Shown here: piece by piece, positions 48,997 through 62,887 of the stretch
Numbering within the stretch: the stretch's first letter is position 1
Layout of the letters: the number at the start of each line of letters is the position of its first letter
From: Sebastes aleutianus
Lineage: Eukaryota > Chordata > Actinopteri > Perciformes > Sebastidae
Length of the DNA: 64,000 nucleotides
NCBI GenBank assembly: GCA_916700875.1
Contig: CAKAKS010000066.1
Coordinates: forward strand, 17,232,361 to 17,296,360
Direction: 5' to 3'
The notes under the pieces: generated by a model
Database searches by the model: none
The model's input: the letters and a program-made list of their open reading frames with translations, nothing else
What the model was told of the DNA's origin: nothing
Position numbers and translations under genes: made by a program

Positions 48997-49368
48997 GTAA
49001 TACAGTTCTGCTCATACTTTATGTAGTACTACAGTGCTTTACTAGAAAGGCCGCAATGAGCACTAACACCCAGCTTGTAAAGGCTGAGACCTTCGTGGTC
49101 CCACACCATCTGCATTAGTTTCTTTGGCATTTTCATCTAATCATATCTGCAGATTCTCCGTATGGCCGTAATGTAGATGGATAGGGAACCTTTGGAAATT
49201 GTTATGGAGACATTTGTCTCTCTCTATGCTATATGGATCAATAGCTCACACACATTAAGATGGCTGTAATGTGTGTAGTGCAACACACACCTTCACTTTC
49301 ATACTGACAGAAACATAAAAAACACACATGTTCTGCTTTATATTAGAATATATTGAACCTGTACTGAG

Positions 49369-49370
<2 letters not shown>

Positions 49371-49399
<29 letters not shown>
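49371..49399. repeat. (CA)n microsatellite
   Basis: About 14 CA units. Confidence 0.9.
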
Positions 49400-49401
<2 letters not shown>

Positions 49402-50814
49402 TGCATGCTACCAGCCCTTTGTGCTAGCCACTAGACGTGTCACAGGTATTTTCTTGGAAATGTGCATAGGCGTGAACACACATCATCCAATGTCATTGGT
49501 TGCGTAGTTTGCGGGCCGGCGCGTCCTGACAACGCAACCATGCCCCCCGCACCCTCGCCCATTAAAAACGCAAGCTGTCACATAAGCAATGAGCGAGATA
49601 GATATGTGGCTGCAGGTTAGTCCCGACCATGCATGTGTGTGTATGTGTGCATGTGTGTGTGCGTGAGCGAGTGCGGGACTGGTAATTTTCCACTGGTCCC
49701 CCCTCCATTGGTTGACAAACACGAGCCCCTACTAAAGCAGACTCGTTGGGGGCTGACCACCTTGGGCTCAACCTGTTTATGGCCCAGGCAGAGCCCCTGA
49801 ACCTGAAAGGGTTTTGGATGGAAAATTCCGTCCTGTTCTGTTTCCTCGTTGGTACTGTACTGCACGTTAAGGCCTTCTTCCCTGGATGTGCACGTGTCTG
49901 AGATTGTGCTATAGTTTATCAAATACATGGGTGCATTTCTGTGGCCTTCTAGTGAAGGCCAGTTGATGAAGGCCTGGATGAATTGCAGACAGTCAAACTA
50001 AAGGCCTAACTGAATGTGCATCTGTTGTTAAGATGTACCCTCTGAGTGGTCGTCTGTTACTGTGGGATATTTTGGAGGTAATGAAGGCCTCATAGTGCAG
50101 GATGTGCTGAATTAAAATAGACCTGTGGACGTCATTGTCTTCACTTAAGTATGTACTTTGTCCTAGATCTGGGATTGCCTGCTAGAAATAGAAAAACACA
50201 TAACTTCCTTTTTATATAAATGCATGGGAGCTGATTTTTTTTTGCTTTTCTATCCAGTATTCTTATTACCAAACAAAAAAGTAGGTCTACCAAGAAGACT
50301 GAATGTGCCTTACTGACTGAGTCACTCTTCATTTTTAAAACATGCATGCCCAAAGTGATGCGTGCAGTGGACTTGAAACATGTGATGAGTTGTCATTACA
50401 ATTCAGTGTTGTGTTTGGTCCTCCTGGAAATCACCTGCCTGGCACTATGACAATTTTACCCCACATCCATTGTTTTAATAGGAGATTTTAGAAACTACAT
50501 GCAGAGGGTCCAATAACATTTCAGAAACTGAACGTTGTCTGATTCCGTCTGACGAAGGAGGCCTCCTTAGTTGGAGTCAATCTGCTTTATTTTCTGAATT
50601 GAAGCTAAGTGATGTATTTAGAGGCTGAGGGATATTCAGCCTCTTCTCAGGAAAAAAATCGTACCATATAAATATATAATCAAAGCAAACTAAATTAATG
50701 GTGACTTTTGGGATACAGAATATTAATATTTCACATAATTTCACATGTAAACAGTACTTGTTAAAAGCATCACTGTAGAGATCAATTTATATTTTTGTTT
50801 GTTTTTTTGCCCCC

Positions 50815-51085
50815 TCTTAGTCGACTAAACCGTAGTTTTGGTCTTAGTGGAATAAGACTTCTTTAGTCGATTTGTTGTTTTTTATTCTTTTTTCATGCTA
50901 AATGACTTATTTCCTATTAACTTATGAGCACATCTCTGATAAACGCAATATTTAAAGTGGTGCTTTTGTGTGATTCTTTGTGGAGAAACTCAATTTTACA
51001 GATCTGTCGATTAAATCAACTAACTGATTAGTCGACAAAATCGTGTTAGTCGACTTAGAATTTCCTTGGTTGAGTACAACCTTAG
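50815..51085. repeat. Teleost dispersed repeat with ttagtcgac motifs
   Basis: Contains ttagtcgactaaac near its left end and gttagtcgacttag near its right end, and ends with ttggttgagtacaacc. It resembles a common non-autonomous DNA repeat of fish from memory. Ends are approximate. Confidence 0.5.
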
Positions 51086-54009
51086 TTTTTTGATGCATTT
51101 GAAGTTTGACATCTCCATCTTACATTGTCATAAGCATGTATTTGTCTTGGAAGGTCATCCTGTCTTACCACAGAACCAAATCATCATTGTTGTCTGTTGA
51201 AGGACATTCAAATATCTGTAAGTATCTGTGTGACTCCATATCTCGGTAAAACTGAGTCTGTAGCTGTTGTACAGCACTACATGTTCAGTCAAGTGACATG
51301 TCATTGGTAGTTTGAAGCCAATCCTCTGTTGTCGTTGAACTTGTTTATCTTTTGTCTTTTTGAATTTGGGATGCATCCCAGCTTTATATTAACAGTCGAC
51401 AGCAGGCATTAGGAAGTGATTAGTGTTAAATTTCTGTATTAAGGCCAAAGATCTTGCATCTTTGATGGACGAGATGTAATCAGTGACAGAAATGTCTCCT
51501 GAACTTGTGGGTCTCGGCCTTGTGCTCGTGCCTCACCATTGATTTGAACTGTCAGGTCCAGTTCCAACCACCTCTGACAGAGAGGGCTCTCCATCTGTGG
51601 TGGCCGGACTGTAATTAGTCACTGACGCTGCCCTCTGTGGGGAGAAAATTAAAGCTGCCGGTTTGATTTATTCTCTCTGCAACAGCTACAGTCAGCTAGA
51701 GAGACCAAGAGTAATATCCAACCCTTCTATGGGAGTCTGAGAGTTGAGAGCAGGTGGAGGGCACGGAGAAGGTGGAGGCTCGTAGTTCAATTTAAGTAGT
51801 TTCTGATTGTCTTACTGTCTCAGTATTCTGGCTGCCATCATTTTTACCTCTAAAGTTTCTAGTTAGAAAATGACACAGACCTGAGGGCACCAAGGAAGGC
51901 AAGTAGACGCAAGAGAGGAGGACGAGAGAGCTTGCAGGACAGAAAGAGGAACCGAACATTTGGCAGACTTACAAGATTATTAATATGACATCAGCATTTA
52001 GTTTCTCTTCTTATCTTGTTCCCTATAAAGCTTCATCTCTTTGTTTCCAGAAACTACTTATTTTGACATCCTCAGATTTGCTTTGATTGTCTAAAAATAT
52101 ATTACAAGACAATAAGCTACATTAATTAATAACTCTATTGTCAGGGGATCACAAAAAAACAAAACTGTGGGCAGTATAATAATAATAAAACAAATTAAAA
52201 TCTATTCATTATGTGTACTCATTGCCATGGGGAAAGTACTGCAACTCAAACTGCAGAGTACATTCTGTAGGCCTACATAGTTTTAGTAAGATAACTTTAG
52301 ATAGATCCAACAGTGTTTCAGATATAGAAGCAGGTTATTGAAGGTGTCGGAGGGTCAAACTGATCTGGTTTTGGTGTCAAGACACCCACAGGGCGACAGC
52401 GATCGGCCACTGACAATGATATAGACGTCAGACCTCCTACTGAGAGATAATAATGATTCGTTCCATCCACCACCTCAAGGGAGAGCCCTCTCGCTGTGAA
52501 CGATTGTGGCTTTGTGTGTGTGTGTGTCTTTGTCACATCAGAGGTTGTGCGGTGACAGTCTCTAGCTCTGGCCAGCAGTTTGTCCTCCCCTCAGCAAGAC
52601 AACTGAAGATTGTCTGAGTAGAGTGGAAATTTACCCAGTGCATATGTACTGTGTAAGTGAGCCTCACCTGGTCGTATGTGTGTATGTTTGTTAGTGTGCA
52701 TGGGATTTGGAGTATGTAAGTACAGTCTATATACACCTGCAAGTTTCCGTGGGGTTATTCCATCCTTATTTCCATCCACATAAGCTGCATTGATATGCAA
52801 ATATTTTACGAATTTAAGTGAGAATTGTATGTGACAATGAATCATATGTTTCTAGAACATTGTGAGTCCATCTAAATTAAACACATTGCACAACTTTTCT
52901 CCAATTTACCGTGCTTTACTCCCCAAATGTTTTCAGTATCTTGCCGTCGTCACTGTGAAGAAACTTGGCAACGGAGCAAAACCACACAGAATCTGATCTT
53001 TTGATTTGGACTACAGTTAAATGTGGTCCTAAATGCAACAAGACCAAATAGTAAACTCTTAGATCAGTATTCATGCGGCTTTGCTGTGTCTCCAGGGGAC
53101 AGATCACTGCCGTTATAAGTCTGTATTAATTTTAACAAAACATAAATCAATGGCAGTAGAGACAGCAAGGTCACAAAGTTGATGGATTAGAGGCCTTTAA
53201 GACACAACTAGATGGCTGATGGTTTCATTTAGCTTTTTATTTGCACCGCTTCTCTCTCCTTTTCTCATCTCTCAGCTCCTAGGTCACTTCATCATCCTAT
53301 TTTTAAAAACGGTAGTTTGCATCCTAGCAGGAAAACTGATTTGTAATTGTATAAACTTTTAGCCAAAACTGACAGTTTCCCCAGGAAGACCCTGCCCAGC
53401 ATCTTGGCTCTGTACTCCATAGCCCTGTCCCAGAGGGCGTGGGTCCTACTGGTACTGGTTTTGTTTCCCTCACTAATTCCCTCATTCCTGTTAGGATTAC
53501 TGAGAGGCAGTTTGCATGACCAAAATGTACCCACTGTCCGCACAGAAACAATCTCATCATCACAGCCACTTCCTCCACCCCCTCTGTTGAAACAGCTCTT
53601 GTCTGTTTACTTAATATAAGACCCCTTGCTAATAAGTCTTTTATCCGCCAGGATTTTATCATGACCAACAATATTGATTTGATTTTATCATTACAGAGTC
53701 TTGGATTAATCCTGATGAATGTGCTCCTCTCATTGAGTCATCTCCGCCAGAATTATTATTTTTCCATCAGCCAAAATTGAGGCGGTCAAGGCGGTGGCCT
53801 TGCAGTGATACACAGAAATGATTTGAAATGTTCTCCAGTCTCACTTGGCTGATTCTCCACCTTTTAGAGACTTAGTTTTATTTTAAAGAATAAATTGCCT
53901 ATTTTATGTGTTTTTATCTATAGAGCCACTAAACTTAGTTTAATATTCATGTTTGTTGCCCCTCTTCTTCCTCATTTACCTCTGATTTTATTACATTTTT
54001 AGATTCTTC

Positions 54010-55890
54010 TAATCTTACCCAATATGTCAAGCATCCCAGCCATTACAAAGTTTATACACTTGACCTTGTGCTCTCTTGTGGTTTCTGTGTGGAGAATGTG
54101 AATTTGGTTGATTTGGCTGTCTCTGATCATAACGCAGTGCTCTTCCATGTTCCATTCCTCTCTCCTGACCCACAACCACCCTCACTGATTTGCTACCGCC
54201 CTCTAAATTCACTCTCTTTTCCTCGTTTCTGTCAAGCTTTAACTGCCTCAAACACATTTTCAGTACCAATAAACACCAGGGCCTCGCTCTAGAGGAGATT
54301 GTCACTGTTTTTAATGGTTCTTGCACGAATATTTTAAATTCTATAGCTCCTGTCAGATGTAAACTCAGAAATGGAAGAAGGATAAACACAGAACCTCCCT
54401 TGCTTCTCTTAAAAATTGGATGTCTACTTATCAGTGTGCAATCAAAGGAGCGAGGAACTCCATTATATGTTTCGCAACTTATCGCCAAACAGGGTCATAA
54501 TCCTAGATTCCTCTTTAAAACTATATGATTCCCCCGCTCAGTCAGCCAGTTGAATCCTCCCCAGAGAAATGGGAAAAATGTCTTCATTACTTTTACAACT
54601 AAACAATGGAGATTCGGCAGCACTTTAACACAGAAGACTTCTGCCCACCTCTAACATCTACCCACTTCAGTAAAATCTCTCTGTCAACCTTGGAGCGCAC
54701 TGTTGCACGTTCAAAATCATCCACCTGCCCTTCACACTGCATTCCCATTTGGTTTTTAAAAGCAGTATTTCAGACGGATCCTCTATTTTAAGTCATCTTA
54801 GACACATCTCTAAGTTGCCATTTTTTCCAAGATATCTTTCATGACCAACAATCACATTTAAAAAAAGTTTCTGTCTGTTTTTCGCTCTCTACACAGCATT
54901 GGCGCTGCTCTGGTCAAGGTCACCAGTGACTTACTGCTTGCCGCAAACACAGGCCTCTCCTTGACCTCAGCTCAGCCTTTGACAGAGTGGACCACAATGT
55001 CTTAATCAGCTGTCTGAAAAACTATGTTGCCATCAGGTCTTTCTGTGTTATGCTTGGAGATGCTTCCTCCCCTTGTGCTCCTCTCTTTTGTGGGGTCCCC
55101 CAGGGGTCTATTCTGGGTACCCTCTTAGTTACTATATACATACTACCCCTAGGACAAATCATGCTTAATATCATAATAACATAAGAACGATTTCATTGTA
55201 TCGTGGCAACATGTTCTCGTCCCAACTCGTCACATACTGCCGCTTTGTCACGCCCCTTGGAGTCACTTTAGGTTTAGGCAACAGAGCCACTTAGTTAGGT
55301 TTAGGAAAAAACTAAATGGTTGGGCTTAAAACTACTATGTTTGTAAAGTGAAAATGAAATTGAACGTTGTGAACACTGGACAGGAACGAACAGCTGATTG
55401 TAACCTGAAAGTGAAACTTAACGCTCTCCTGGATGAAAGCCACCACCCTTCCCGCCCACCTTTGTGTGCCTACTAATAATGTTAAAAGAGAGACCCGTAA
55501 AACTAGGTGTACTTTTTGAGTTGCCTTTGATGCTCTGGTGGCTAAAGTGGTGCAGTCCTGCTTCGCCCAACTGAGACATTTAACCAAGATAAGGTCATTC
55601 CTTTCATCTGCACATCTAGAAAAGGTCATCCATGCTTTTATCTCCTCCACTCCAACATACTGTATTCTGGTATCAGCAGGCGAAACATCCAAAGGCTGCA
55701 GCTGATACAAAACTCTACTGCCGGGATTTTAACTCGTACTAAGAGAAACGACCAAATCCAATCCTTGCTGTCCTTCAATGTCTGAGGATCTCAGGCAGGA
55801 AAACTCAATATCCTCTTTTAAATCTCTTCCTAAAAATAACTTTTATCTTATGGCTTTTTCTCAGCTGATGGTGTTTGTTGATCTTGTTTC
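54010..55890 (+). mobile_element. Degenerate L2/CR1-clade LINE with a nested repeat
   Basis: Scattered frames match a non-LTR retrotransposon protein in order: endonuclease end with SDHNAVLFH (54122), reverse transcriptase with LDLSSAFDRVDHNV (54960) and GVPQGSILG (55092), then LPLGQI. The catalytic YADD box is missing. After a foreign insert of about 310 bp (55190-55505), the C-terminal part resumes (HLTKIRSFLSSAHLEK, LQLIQNSTAGILTRT). Frames are broken by stops and shifts, so it is dead. Clade is inferred from motif wording. Confidence 0.7.
55190..55505. repeat. Percomorph repeat inserted in LINE relic
   Basis: Contains catgttctcgtcccaactcg and acttagttaggtttagg, a widely dispersed sequence in perch-like fish as I recall. 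It interrupts the LINE between the reverse transcriptase and C-terminal segments. Confidence 0.6.
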
Positions 55891-56584
55891 ATATCTATAT
55901 GTTTTGGATCACATTTACTGTAAACTACTTTGTTTTGAAAGGTGCTATATATAAATATATTCATCCCTTTTCCTCTAGTTTCAGAAAGAAAGTAGGGGTT
56001 GTTTGTCTTGAGGCATGGCCAAAGAGATTCCTGAAAGAGAATGAAATAATATTTCCTAGCAGGACATGGCATGGGTTACTGAAGGTCTTTCCAGGAATGG
56101 TGAAAAATTGTCAAAGAAGTTATAGTTCTCCTTTAGGACTGTATGCCAGTACCTGTAGTGTCACTAAACAAACTGTAAAATGTACAACTCTGAGATAATC
56201 ACAGTCCAGCCCCAGTCAGTTTAGACCTGTTATTTCAAAACGATCTGATTATATTGAAAGTCTGGTCAAATACAGAATTGGATTTTGGAGACGTGTGAGT
56301 GCTTGAACACACGTACCCAGGTGCCGATGTGGGAAAGGAAACTCTAATCTCCATCTCTATTGCAAACAAAACACAATTTAATTTCTCCTCCATTGTAATT
56401 AAACAGCCCTCCAGGTCCCAGACAGACATTCCCACACACTCAGCGATGTGTTTACCCCAGTGGTCCCAGTGCTTTATTCCAGTATCTGGGAGGTGTTTAG
56501 GTGACTCTGAGCTCTGGTTATAAAGGATTTCCTGTTAGCTCTGGGACTGGATCCAGCATTCAGACGTCTGCGCCTCAATCCACA

Positions 56585-56602
56585 AACACACACACACACA
56601 CA

Positions 56603-56672
<70 letters not shown>
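56585..56672. repeat. (AC)n microsatellite
   Basis: About 88 nt with a single interruption (cata); the longest dinucleotide tract in the window. Confidence 0.95.
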
Positions 56673-56674
<2 letters not shown>

Positions 56675-57390
56675 TACACATGCATGAACACTAACTTCTA
56701 TCCCCCCTTATACACCACCCCCATTTCCGGTCTCTGTGCAGAATAAAGAAGCTGTGTGATTGCTGTCAAGATTCCTTAAAGTTCCTGTTTGTCGTCAGCG
56801 TGTACTCTATGAGTGCGTAGGAGGGGAAGGTTAAGTTTTGGATGAGCGTGCATGCAGTTTCTCAGCTCTCCGGGAAAGGGGAAGTATGTATTGCGTAATC
56901 CAAGACCTTAGCGTGTCCTTGGCTGTGAGATCAACACAAGTCTTTGTAAATGAAGTGAGTGACTGCTTTTCCTGAGGAAGTTTATCTGTTCCCATCACGA
57001 CTAATTAATCATTAAATCAATAAACAGAGATTGTTTTTTTTTGTGTGTGGCCACTTCTCTGGTTGACGTCAGAGAACAGGCCTATCTTATCGTACTCTAT
57101 GCTTATTCCCACAACTGTCTGGAAACAAAATGAAGGGGGAAAATGAAAAGAAAACATAGTATTTCTTCCTCCAGTCCACTTTCAGACAATTGATTATTCC
57201 AGTATATTGTATTCAGATAGAGATAGATTTCATTTTTGCTTAGCTATTAAAAAATAAACAGCGAGATGTATAGCATGTTCTTGATACGATTTTAATGCAA
57301 TTCTAAGCTCTTTACTGTCTGTCAGCCCGAGCTAATAGCAGGCAAGTGATGGATGGGTATAAAGTATCAGCAGTCTGGGCCTGAGTTACT

Positions 57391-57414
57391 GTGTGTGTGT
57401 GTGTGTGTGTGTGT
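57391..57414. repeat. (GT)n microsatellite
   Basis: Twelve GT units. Confidence 0.9.
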
Positions 57415-60169
57415 AGGCAGGACAGTGGAGAGGTGAAGACAGTCTCTCGGGAGACTCACATTACGCCGTACTGGCTGGTCCAACACCTTGTGCCTAGTGT
57501 TGCCCTGACTCGTCTCCTCTTCATCTGATCCGTCTCTGTTCAAGTCAGCAGCATCTTTCCTCCATACAACACTCACTGTTCACTGTGACCTTGTCTCTTT
57601 TGCCTAATACTGAAAAATCTGGCTAAGTCACACAAACAGCTCATTTTTCGCTCGTAAATTCTCTTTCATGTCTTCATTTTCCTGTTATACTTTCATCTAT
57701 CTTTCTGCCCCTCTGGCTTTTCCCTTTTCCTCCCACCCAACCTTTATTTCATAAAATGATGAGTAATGTCCCTGTTTCTATTCTTCGTCTACTTTATCAT
57801 TCTGGCTGCTGCTGGGCTTAGCTGGGTGCTGTGACATTACGAGCTGCAAAAAAAAGACCGTCTCACTCCGTCTCTCCCTCTCCTTCTCTCTCTCTCTCTC
57901 TCTGTCTGTGAAAGTGGCCGGGCCCGTCCTGCGTGACTCATCAGTTTGACCAATGACGACATTTTCACATGTTGATCGTCCCTAAACTGGTTACAGACAC
58001 TCGACTTAGCCTACTCTCAGAGAATCACCAGGCATCCGGATGTCTGTCAGCACCATTTATGTCAAAGTGTGATAACATCATCAACAATGGAATGACTGCT
58101 CGTCCTTAAAAGAACCCTGTGGAGTTTTCTTGTAAATATGTTTACATACAACACACTTTCCTTAAGGCCTATCAAATGTGTTGAATGCATTTATTTCCCG
58201 TTCCCATTAACAGCATTGAAAGGAATGCTAAACTGAGACTTGCACACACACACCTATCGGTATAGTAGAAAGCCTACTGCTTAATCATGTTGCATTATAT
58301 TGCACTAATCAACTTCACCCGATAGCTATACATTATCAACCCATAAAATCTGCAACACAGAATTAAAAGCTCAGCTAACATCATCGCCTTCTCATACTGA
58401 CCTTCTCTTTGGCACGATCAACTTAACCACAGATCAGACATACTTTATCTCTTCCCTTTCATGAGGATATGACGCGATGTTCAACTAATTTGTATAATCA
58501 AGCACTTTCCTGACACACTGAGTACACTCGTATACATCAATTTCTTGTAATAGACCATCCTCTGTAGCCCTCACCCACGTACTGTTGCACAAATACCTTA
58601 AAGGCAGCAATTATTCTTGAATCGGTGTAGTTATTTATCTACCGGGGTGGTCTTTTGATGATGTGGGCCATCTTGTCAGTCCAGGACAGGTTTCCTTGGT
58701 AAACTATTGACCAATAATACAAAACTGGTTATGTTCAGTCATTAACTCTCTTTGTTAAATGGATTATAAAGACATAATGCCATTTAGCTGTGTAGTATTT
58801 GCAGTATTTATAATATGCATTAACTGTGCTTTTGCATAGGTGGCAGGCAGTTATATTTTTGTGTCTGTGGTCACCTCTCTGCACCTGTGCCAATTGATTT
58901 GCTGACATCTACAATGTAAGTTGGATTAATGGTATTGGTTTTCTTACCATATATTGTACTGCCTGCGGCAGACTCTGCCCTTTCTGGACTCTGGAAGTTA
59001 CAGTACACAGTTTTTTTGCCAAATGTGTGTTGTCCTAACAGCTGGTGACCGTAGAAACACTTCCATGAACTTTCCTCTATTTCCAGAAAAAGCTCAGTAA
59101 ACAGCAACAGGAGGCCTCAGTAGCCAGTTAGCAGTTAGTTCTTGTCTGCCTTGTCTGGCACCTGACACGAGATAGCACACATACAAGCTGTCAATGCCTA
59201 GGGCAGTTATATCTGAGGTGATGATGGGATATTTCGGTAACACACATCTTGAGACAGTTTAAGAACTCACTGTGTTAAGTCCATAAATACAAATTCACAT
59301 AAACATGGTTTTTCAGCTGCAATATGTAGTAAGTTTATATGAAATGTATGTTTCGGAGGCTCACTGGGACCGGGCACTTACAGAATCTCTGAATTAACAA
59401 AATCCACATCCAACAGATATGACATATTACCTCCTTTGAGCTGTAACACATTGACTTCCCATTCATTACCTGCTTCAGTGGGTAAAGACAATACAATCAG
59501 CAGACAGATATTTGGGCGTAAAATCACTTGTGGCAAGTCAAGTCGAGGGCTTGTATCATTTATCACTTGCTGGCATCCCTGTAATCATATTTTACTTTTA
59601 AGACAGGTTCATAACTTCAAAAAATTAAGACCAAGGTGTGGTAAATGTATTGGTATATATAAATATGTTTAGTCATTGTTGGTCTGCTTAGTGCTGTACT
59701 TTCCAAACTCTCCATGCAGCAGCCGGCACCCTTTACCTGATTCTGTGGAGTGATTCAGTTTGTCATCAAGGACTTTACCGGACAGGCTGCTGACGCTGTG
59801 AATGATAAACAAAGTGGGAGCCTACAGTTGTCAAAGTCCCCAGTATCCTGCTCTATTTTTGGAGTTTGACAGCTTGTCTTGGCAGACCTTTGTGCGGATA
59901 GGGGAATGAACCTTAGAGGTTTAGATAAGTGAAAATACGGTTCACCCTGAAGCTATTGAGGTCAGTGATGTTGCCATTCTGGCTCGATGTTTGCACAAGT
60001 TTTCTAGGTTAGGTTAAACTGGATGTTTCCCAGTCGTCGTATGCTGTCTCTTTTTACCCATATTGTACAGTTAATATTTCTATTGACATGAAGTAATTAT
60101 TTGTGACGATTCAGTTGGAAGCCTTTACAGCCATTAGAGGGTTTTCTCGTGCCTGGCAAACTGCAACAT

Positions 60170-60170
<1 letters not shown>

Positions 60171-60228
<58 letters not shown>
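60171..60228. repeat. (AG)n microsatellite
   Basis: About 29 uninterrupted AG units. Confidence 0.95.
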
Positions 60229-60230
<2 letters not shown>

Positions 60231-61199
60231 CTGTGATGCCAGCTTAATGGCCAGAAATAGAAAATGAGAGCCGCCTAACTTCCTCAAAGAATCAGGAAAT
60301 GTTGAATGGAGGAAGGAAATGGCGAATGGTAATCAAATCTAACTGTATCTAAGGTCTTTTGTTCTTGGCTCATGAGCAAATTGTAATCAGTCTATTTTGT
60401 CAGTTTGTTTTTAGCTTTGTCTCTGGAGTCTCTCTTATCTGTGAGTATAATTTAATAATTAGAGTTTAAGACAATGACAACAGCAGACGCGCTGCTGATT
60501 GCGAGTGCATTAGCTCACAAACAAAACATACGTTAACGACAAAAAACACACGGCAAACATACACAGATAAACACATATTCCAACACATTCATGTAAATAT
60601 GCTCACACACACAAATATTGTCAGCTCCATGATGTCACAGTTAGGAAACACATGCATATGCGTTAATGAATGCACAAATCTACATAAGCATACACAGATG
60701 GCCGTATGTGCACATACAGTATATACCCACTCATTTAACCCGCTCCACCTTACACATACACTCAGCATCACAAACGCAGCCCAAGCCTTCAGCTCTCTCG
60801 GTCACTTTGACCTGTAGGGGTCTCTGTAGCTCCACAGCCAGAGTCAAGTTCAACAGCAGATGTGAATGAAGTGCCTCATCAATGACTCCCCTGAGCTCCT
60901 CTCCTTTTTATGACTCAACCTTTTTTGGGGGAAGAAATTGCTGCGCTGATATCCAGAAGGAAACGGTTTGAGTCAAATCCTCCATCTGTTTTTCTTTGAA
61001 CGAGTTCAACTGCAGAGATGTTGAAGCTATAAACATCACAGAACCGTTCGTTCTCTAGTGCAGATTCATCTAAGTAGCTTGTTACAAAATGCAAAACAGT
61101 TTGCAGTTAAATTACAACTGTAGGATTGAGCCACAGTCTTCCAAGCAAAGATTATCTAGTAGCCCTAAACTTGATTTAACGTTAAGTAATTCTTTAATT

Positions 61200-62035
61200 C
61201 AACAAGTTGAGAGTGCAAAAACTCCTTGGAGTGATGTTTGATTGCGCTCTATCTTGATCACATTGTTTCAAAGATGGGAAGAGCAGTTGGTATCTCCAGG
61301 AAATGTGCCTCTTTTGTTGGTCGTCCCCTTCTATGTCTAAGTCTAGTTTTAAGTCACCTTGACTATTGTTCTATGGTCTGGTCATCTGCTGCAAATGGTG
61401 AGCTCAGGAAGCTCCAGATTGCACAAAATAGGGCAGTACGGTTGATTCTGTGTTGTTCACTTAGATATAATGTGAATCGTGTGCACGAGGGTCTCTCCTG
61501 GCTTACAGTTGAGAATAGGTCATTATTCAAGATTCATTCCTAGAACTACTTACTACGATCTTTTATTTATAGATGAATTTGTCTTGCAATAATTTGATTC
61601 AAAGTCAGCGTTAAAAAAGAACATCAAATTTTATTCAACACTGTAATTCCTTTGTTGCGTAGGTGTTTGAATAGTACATGGACTTTTATATAGCGCTATT
61701 CTAGTCTTCCGACCACTCAAAGCGCTTTACACTACATGTCAGCATTCATACATTCGCACACACATTCATACACTGATGGCAGAGGCTGCCATGCAAGGTG
61801 CCAACTTTGCCCATTTTGAATGATTATTTTGTTTTGTTTGGTATGCTACCTCAGGTGTCATATCTCTTAGTTTTATCAGTAACTAGTTATTTCTAAGTTT
61901 TTTAGTCTTGTATTTGTATTTTGTAAAGTATTTTAAAGTGTTTGCATGCGCTTAATGTGGACCCCAGGAAAACTAGCTGGTTGCTATGGCACCAACTAAT
62001 GGGGATCCTTAATAAAATCAAATCAAATAAAGCAT
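61200..62035 (+). mobile_element. 3' end of a second LINE, with a nested repeat
   Basis: An open stretch (61238-61543) encodes a reverse-transcriptase C-terminal segment: LVLSHLDYCSMVWSSAA, LRKLQIAQNRAVRLIL, LSWLTVENRS. The 3' region ends ccaactaatggggatcctta ataaaatcaaatcaaataaa-like, a typical LINE 3' tail. 5' truncated. A dispersed fish repeat at about 61678-61805 sits between them. Clade not assigned. Confidence 0.65.
61678..61805. repeat. Common teleost repeat nested in LINE 3' region
   Basis: acttttatatagcgctattc through ctcaaagcgctttacact to atgcaaggtgcca matches from memory a high-copy fish interspersed repeat. Confidence 0.55.
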
Positions 62036-62560
62036 TGTGTGCTAATTTAGTCCAGGTTGGGTATGGTAGTTGAAGTGGGCCAACTGATTATACAGTGTAT
62101 GACAGTACAGCTGTGGCTCTGATTAAGTCTAAATTACACAGTGAGGTACCAAAGCACATTGTATTGTGGGTTTGTGTGCAGGAGCAGCATGAATGGAGCA
62201 TACAGTATTTAACTTGATCAGACTCTTCACATATTGATTAGCTTTACAGTCGCCCATTGACAGACACTGAGAGCTGCTGCAGATCAGCCAATTTGCACGG
62301 AAGGGATCTCTCCTTGATCGATGGCCTGTTGGACAGCAGTGGATGAGGCTGCTTCAGTGGCTCTCTGTTGTCTTCTGTAAGCTTTCTGATCGATATCATT
62401 AGACTTGCCCTCGTCCCTCTGATGATCTGGAAGTGATGCAACAGGTCGCCATAAACCACGAGTGTCACCTGTGATGTAATACACATGGCACTTTCATAAT
62501 CATATCAGCTTACTTGTGCATATGTCAGAAAGACATGTTAAATGTCATTTAGACCAACAA

Positions 62561-62567
62561 CCCCCCC

Positions 62568-62608
<41 letters not shown>
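62561..62608. repeat. Poly-C/(AC)n compound microsatellite
   Basis: Ten C followed by about 18 AC units. Confidence 0.9.
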
Positions 62609-62610
<2 letters not shown>

Positions 62611-62870
62611 CAGCCACTGATTCACTATTGATCACTCATGAAAATGGAGTTTTGCTGAACATGATGTTTTGCTGTTTACCGCGTTTAATGGTCAAACCAC
62701 TGCAGTAGACCGTAGAAGTCTATTTGTGGGTTGGTGCACACCCATGTCATGTATGCACTTAAAGCACATACGCACACACACACAGAGGTTTGTGATAGAG
62801 CAAAGTAAACCCATTGAGTGTGTGTTTAGGGAGCTGACCTTGAGCAGCTGGCTGCAGTGTTTTTATAGCT

Positions 62871-62887
62871 GTGTGTGTGTGTGTGTG
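62871..62887. repeat. Short (GT)n tract
   Basis: About eight GT units. Confidence 0.8.

Noticed and set aside
53347..53619. Hydrophobic open frame that might have been a transmembrane exon
   Set aside because: No resemblance to ADGRV1 TM2-TM7, and no splice sites in the required phase 0.
56474..56671. Minus-strand open frame encoding alternating Val-Cys
   Set aside because: It is the translation of the (AC)n microsatellite; no gene.
62244..62486. Minus-strand open frame downstream of the second LINE
   Set aside because: Composition and context are intronic; no recognisable protein family.
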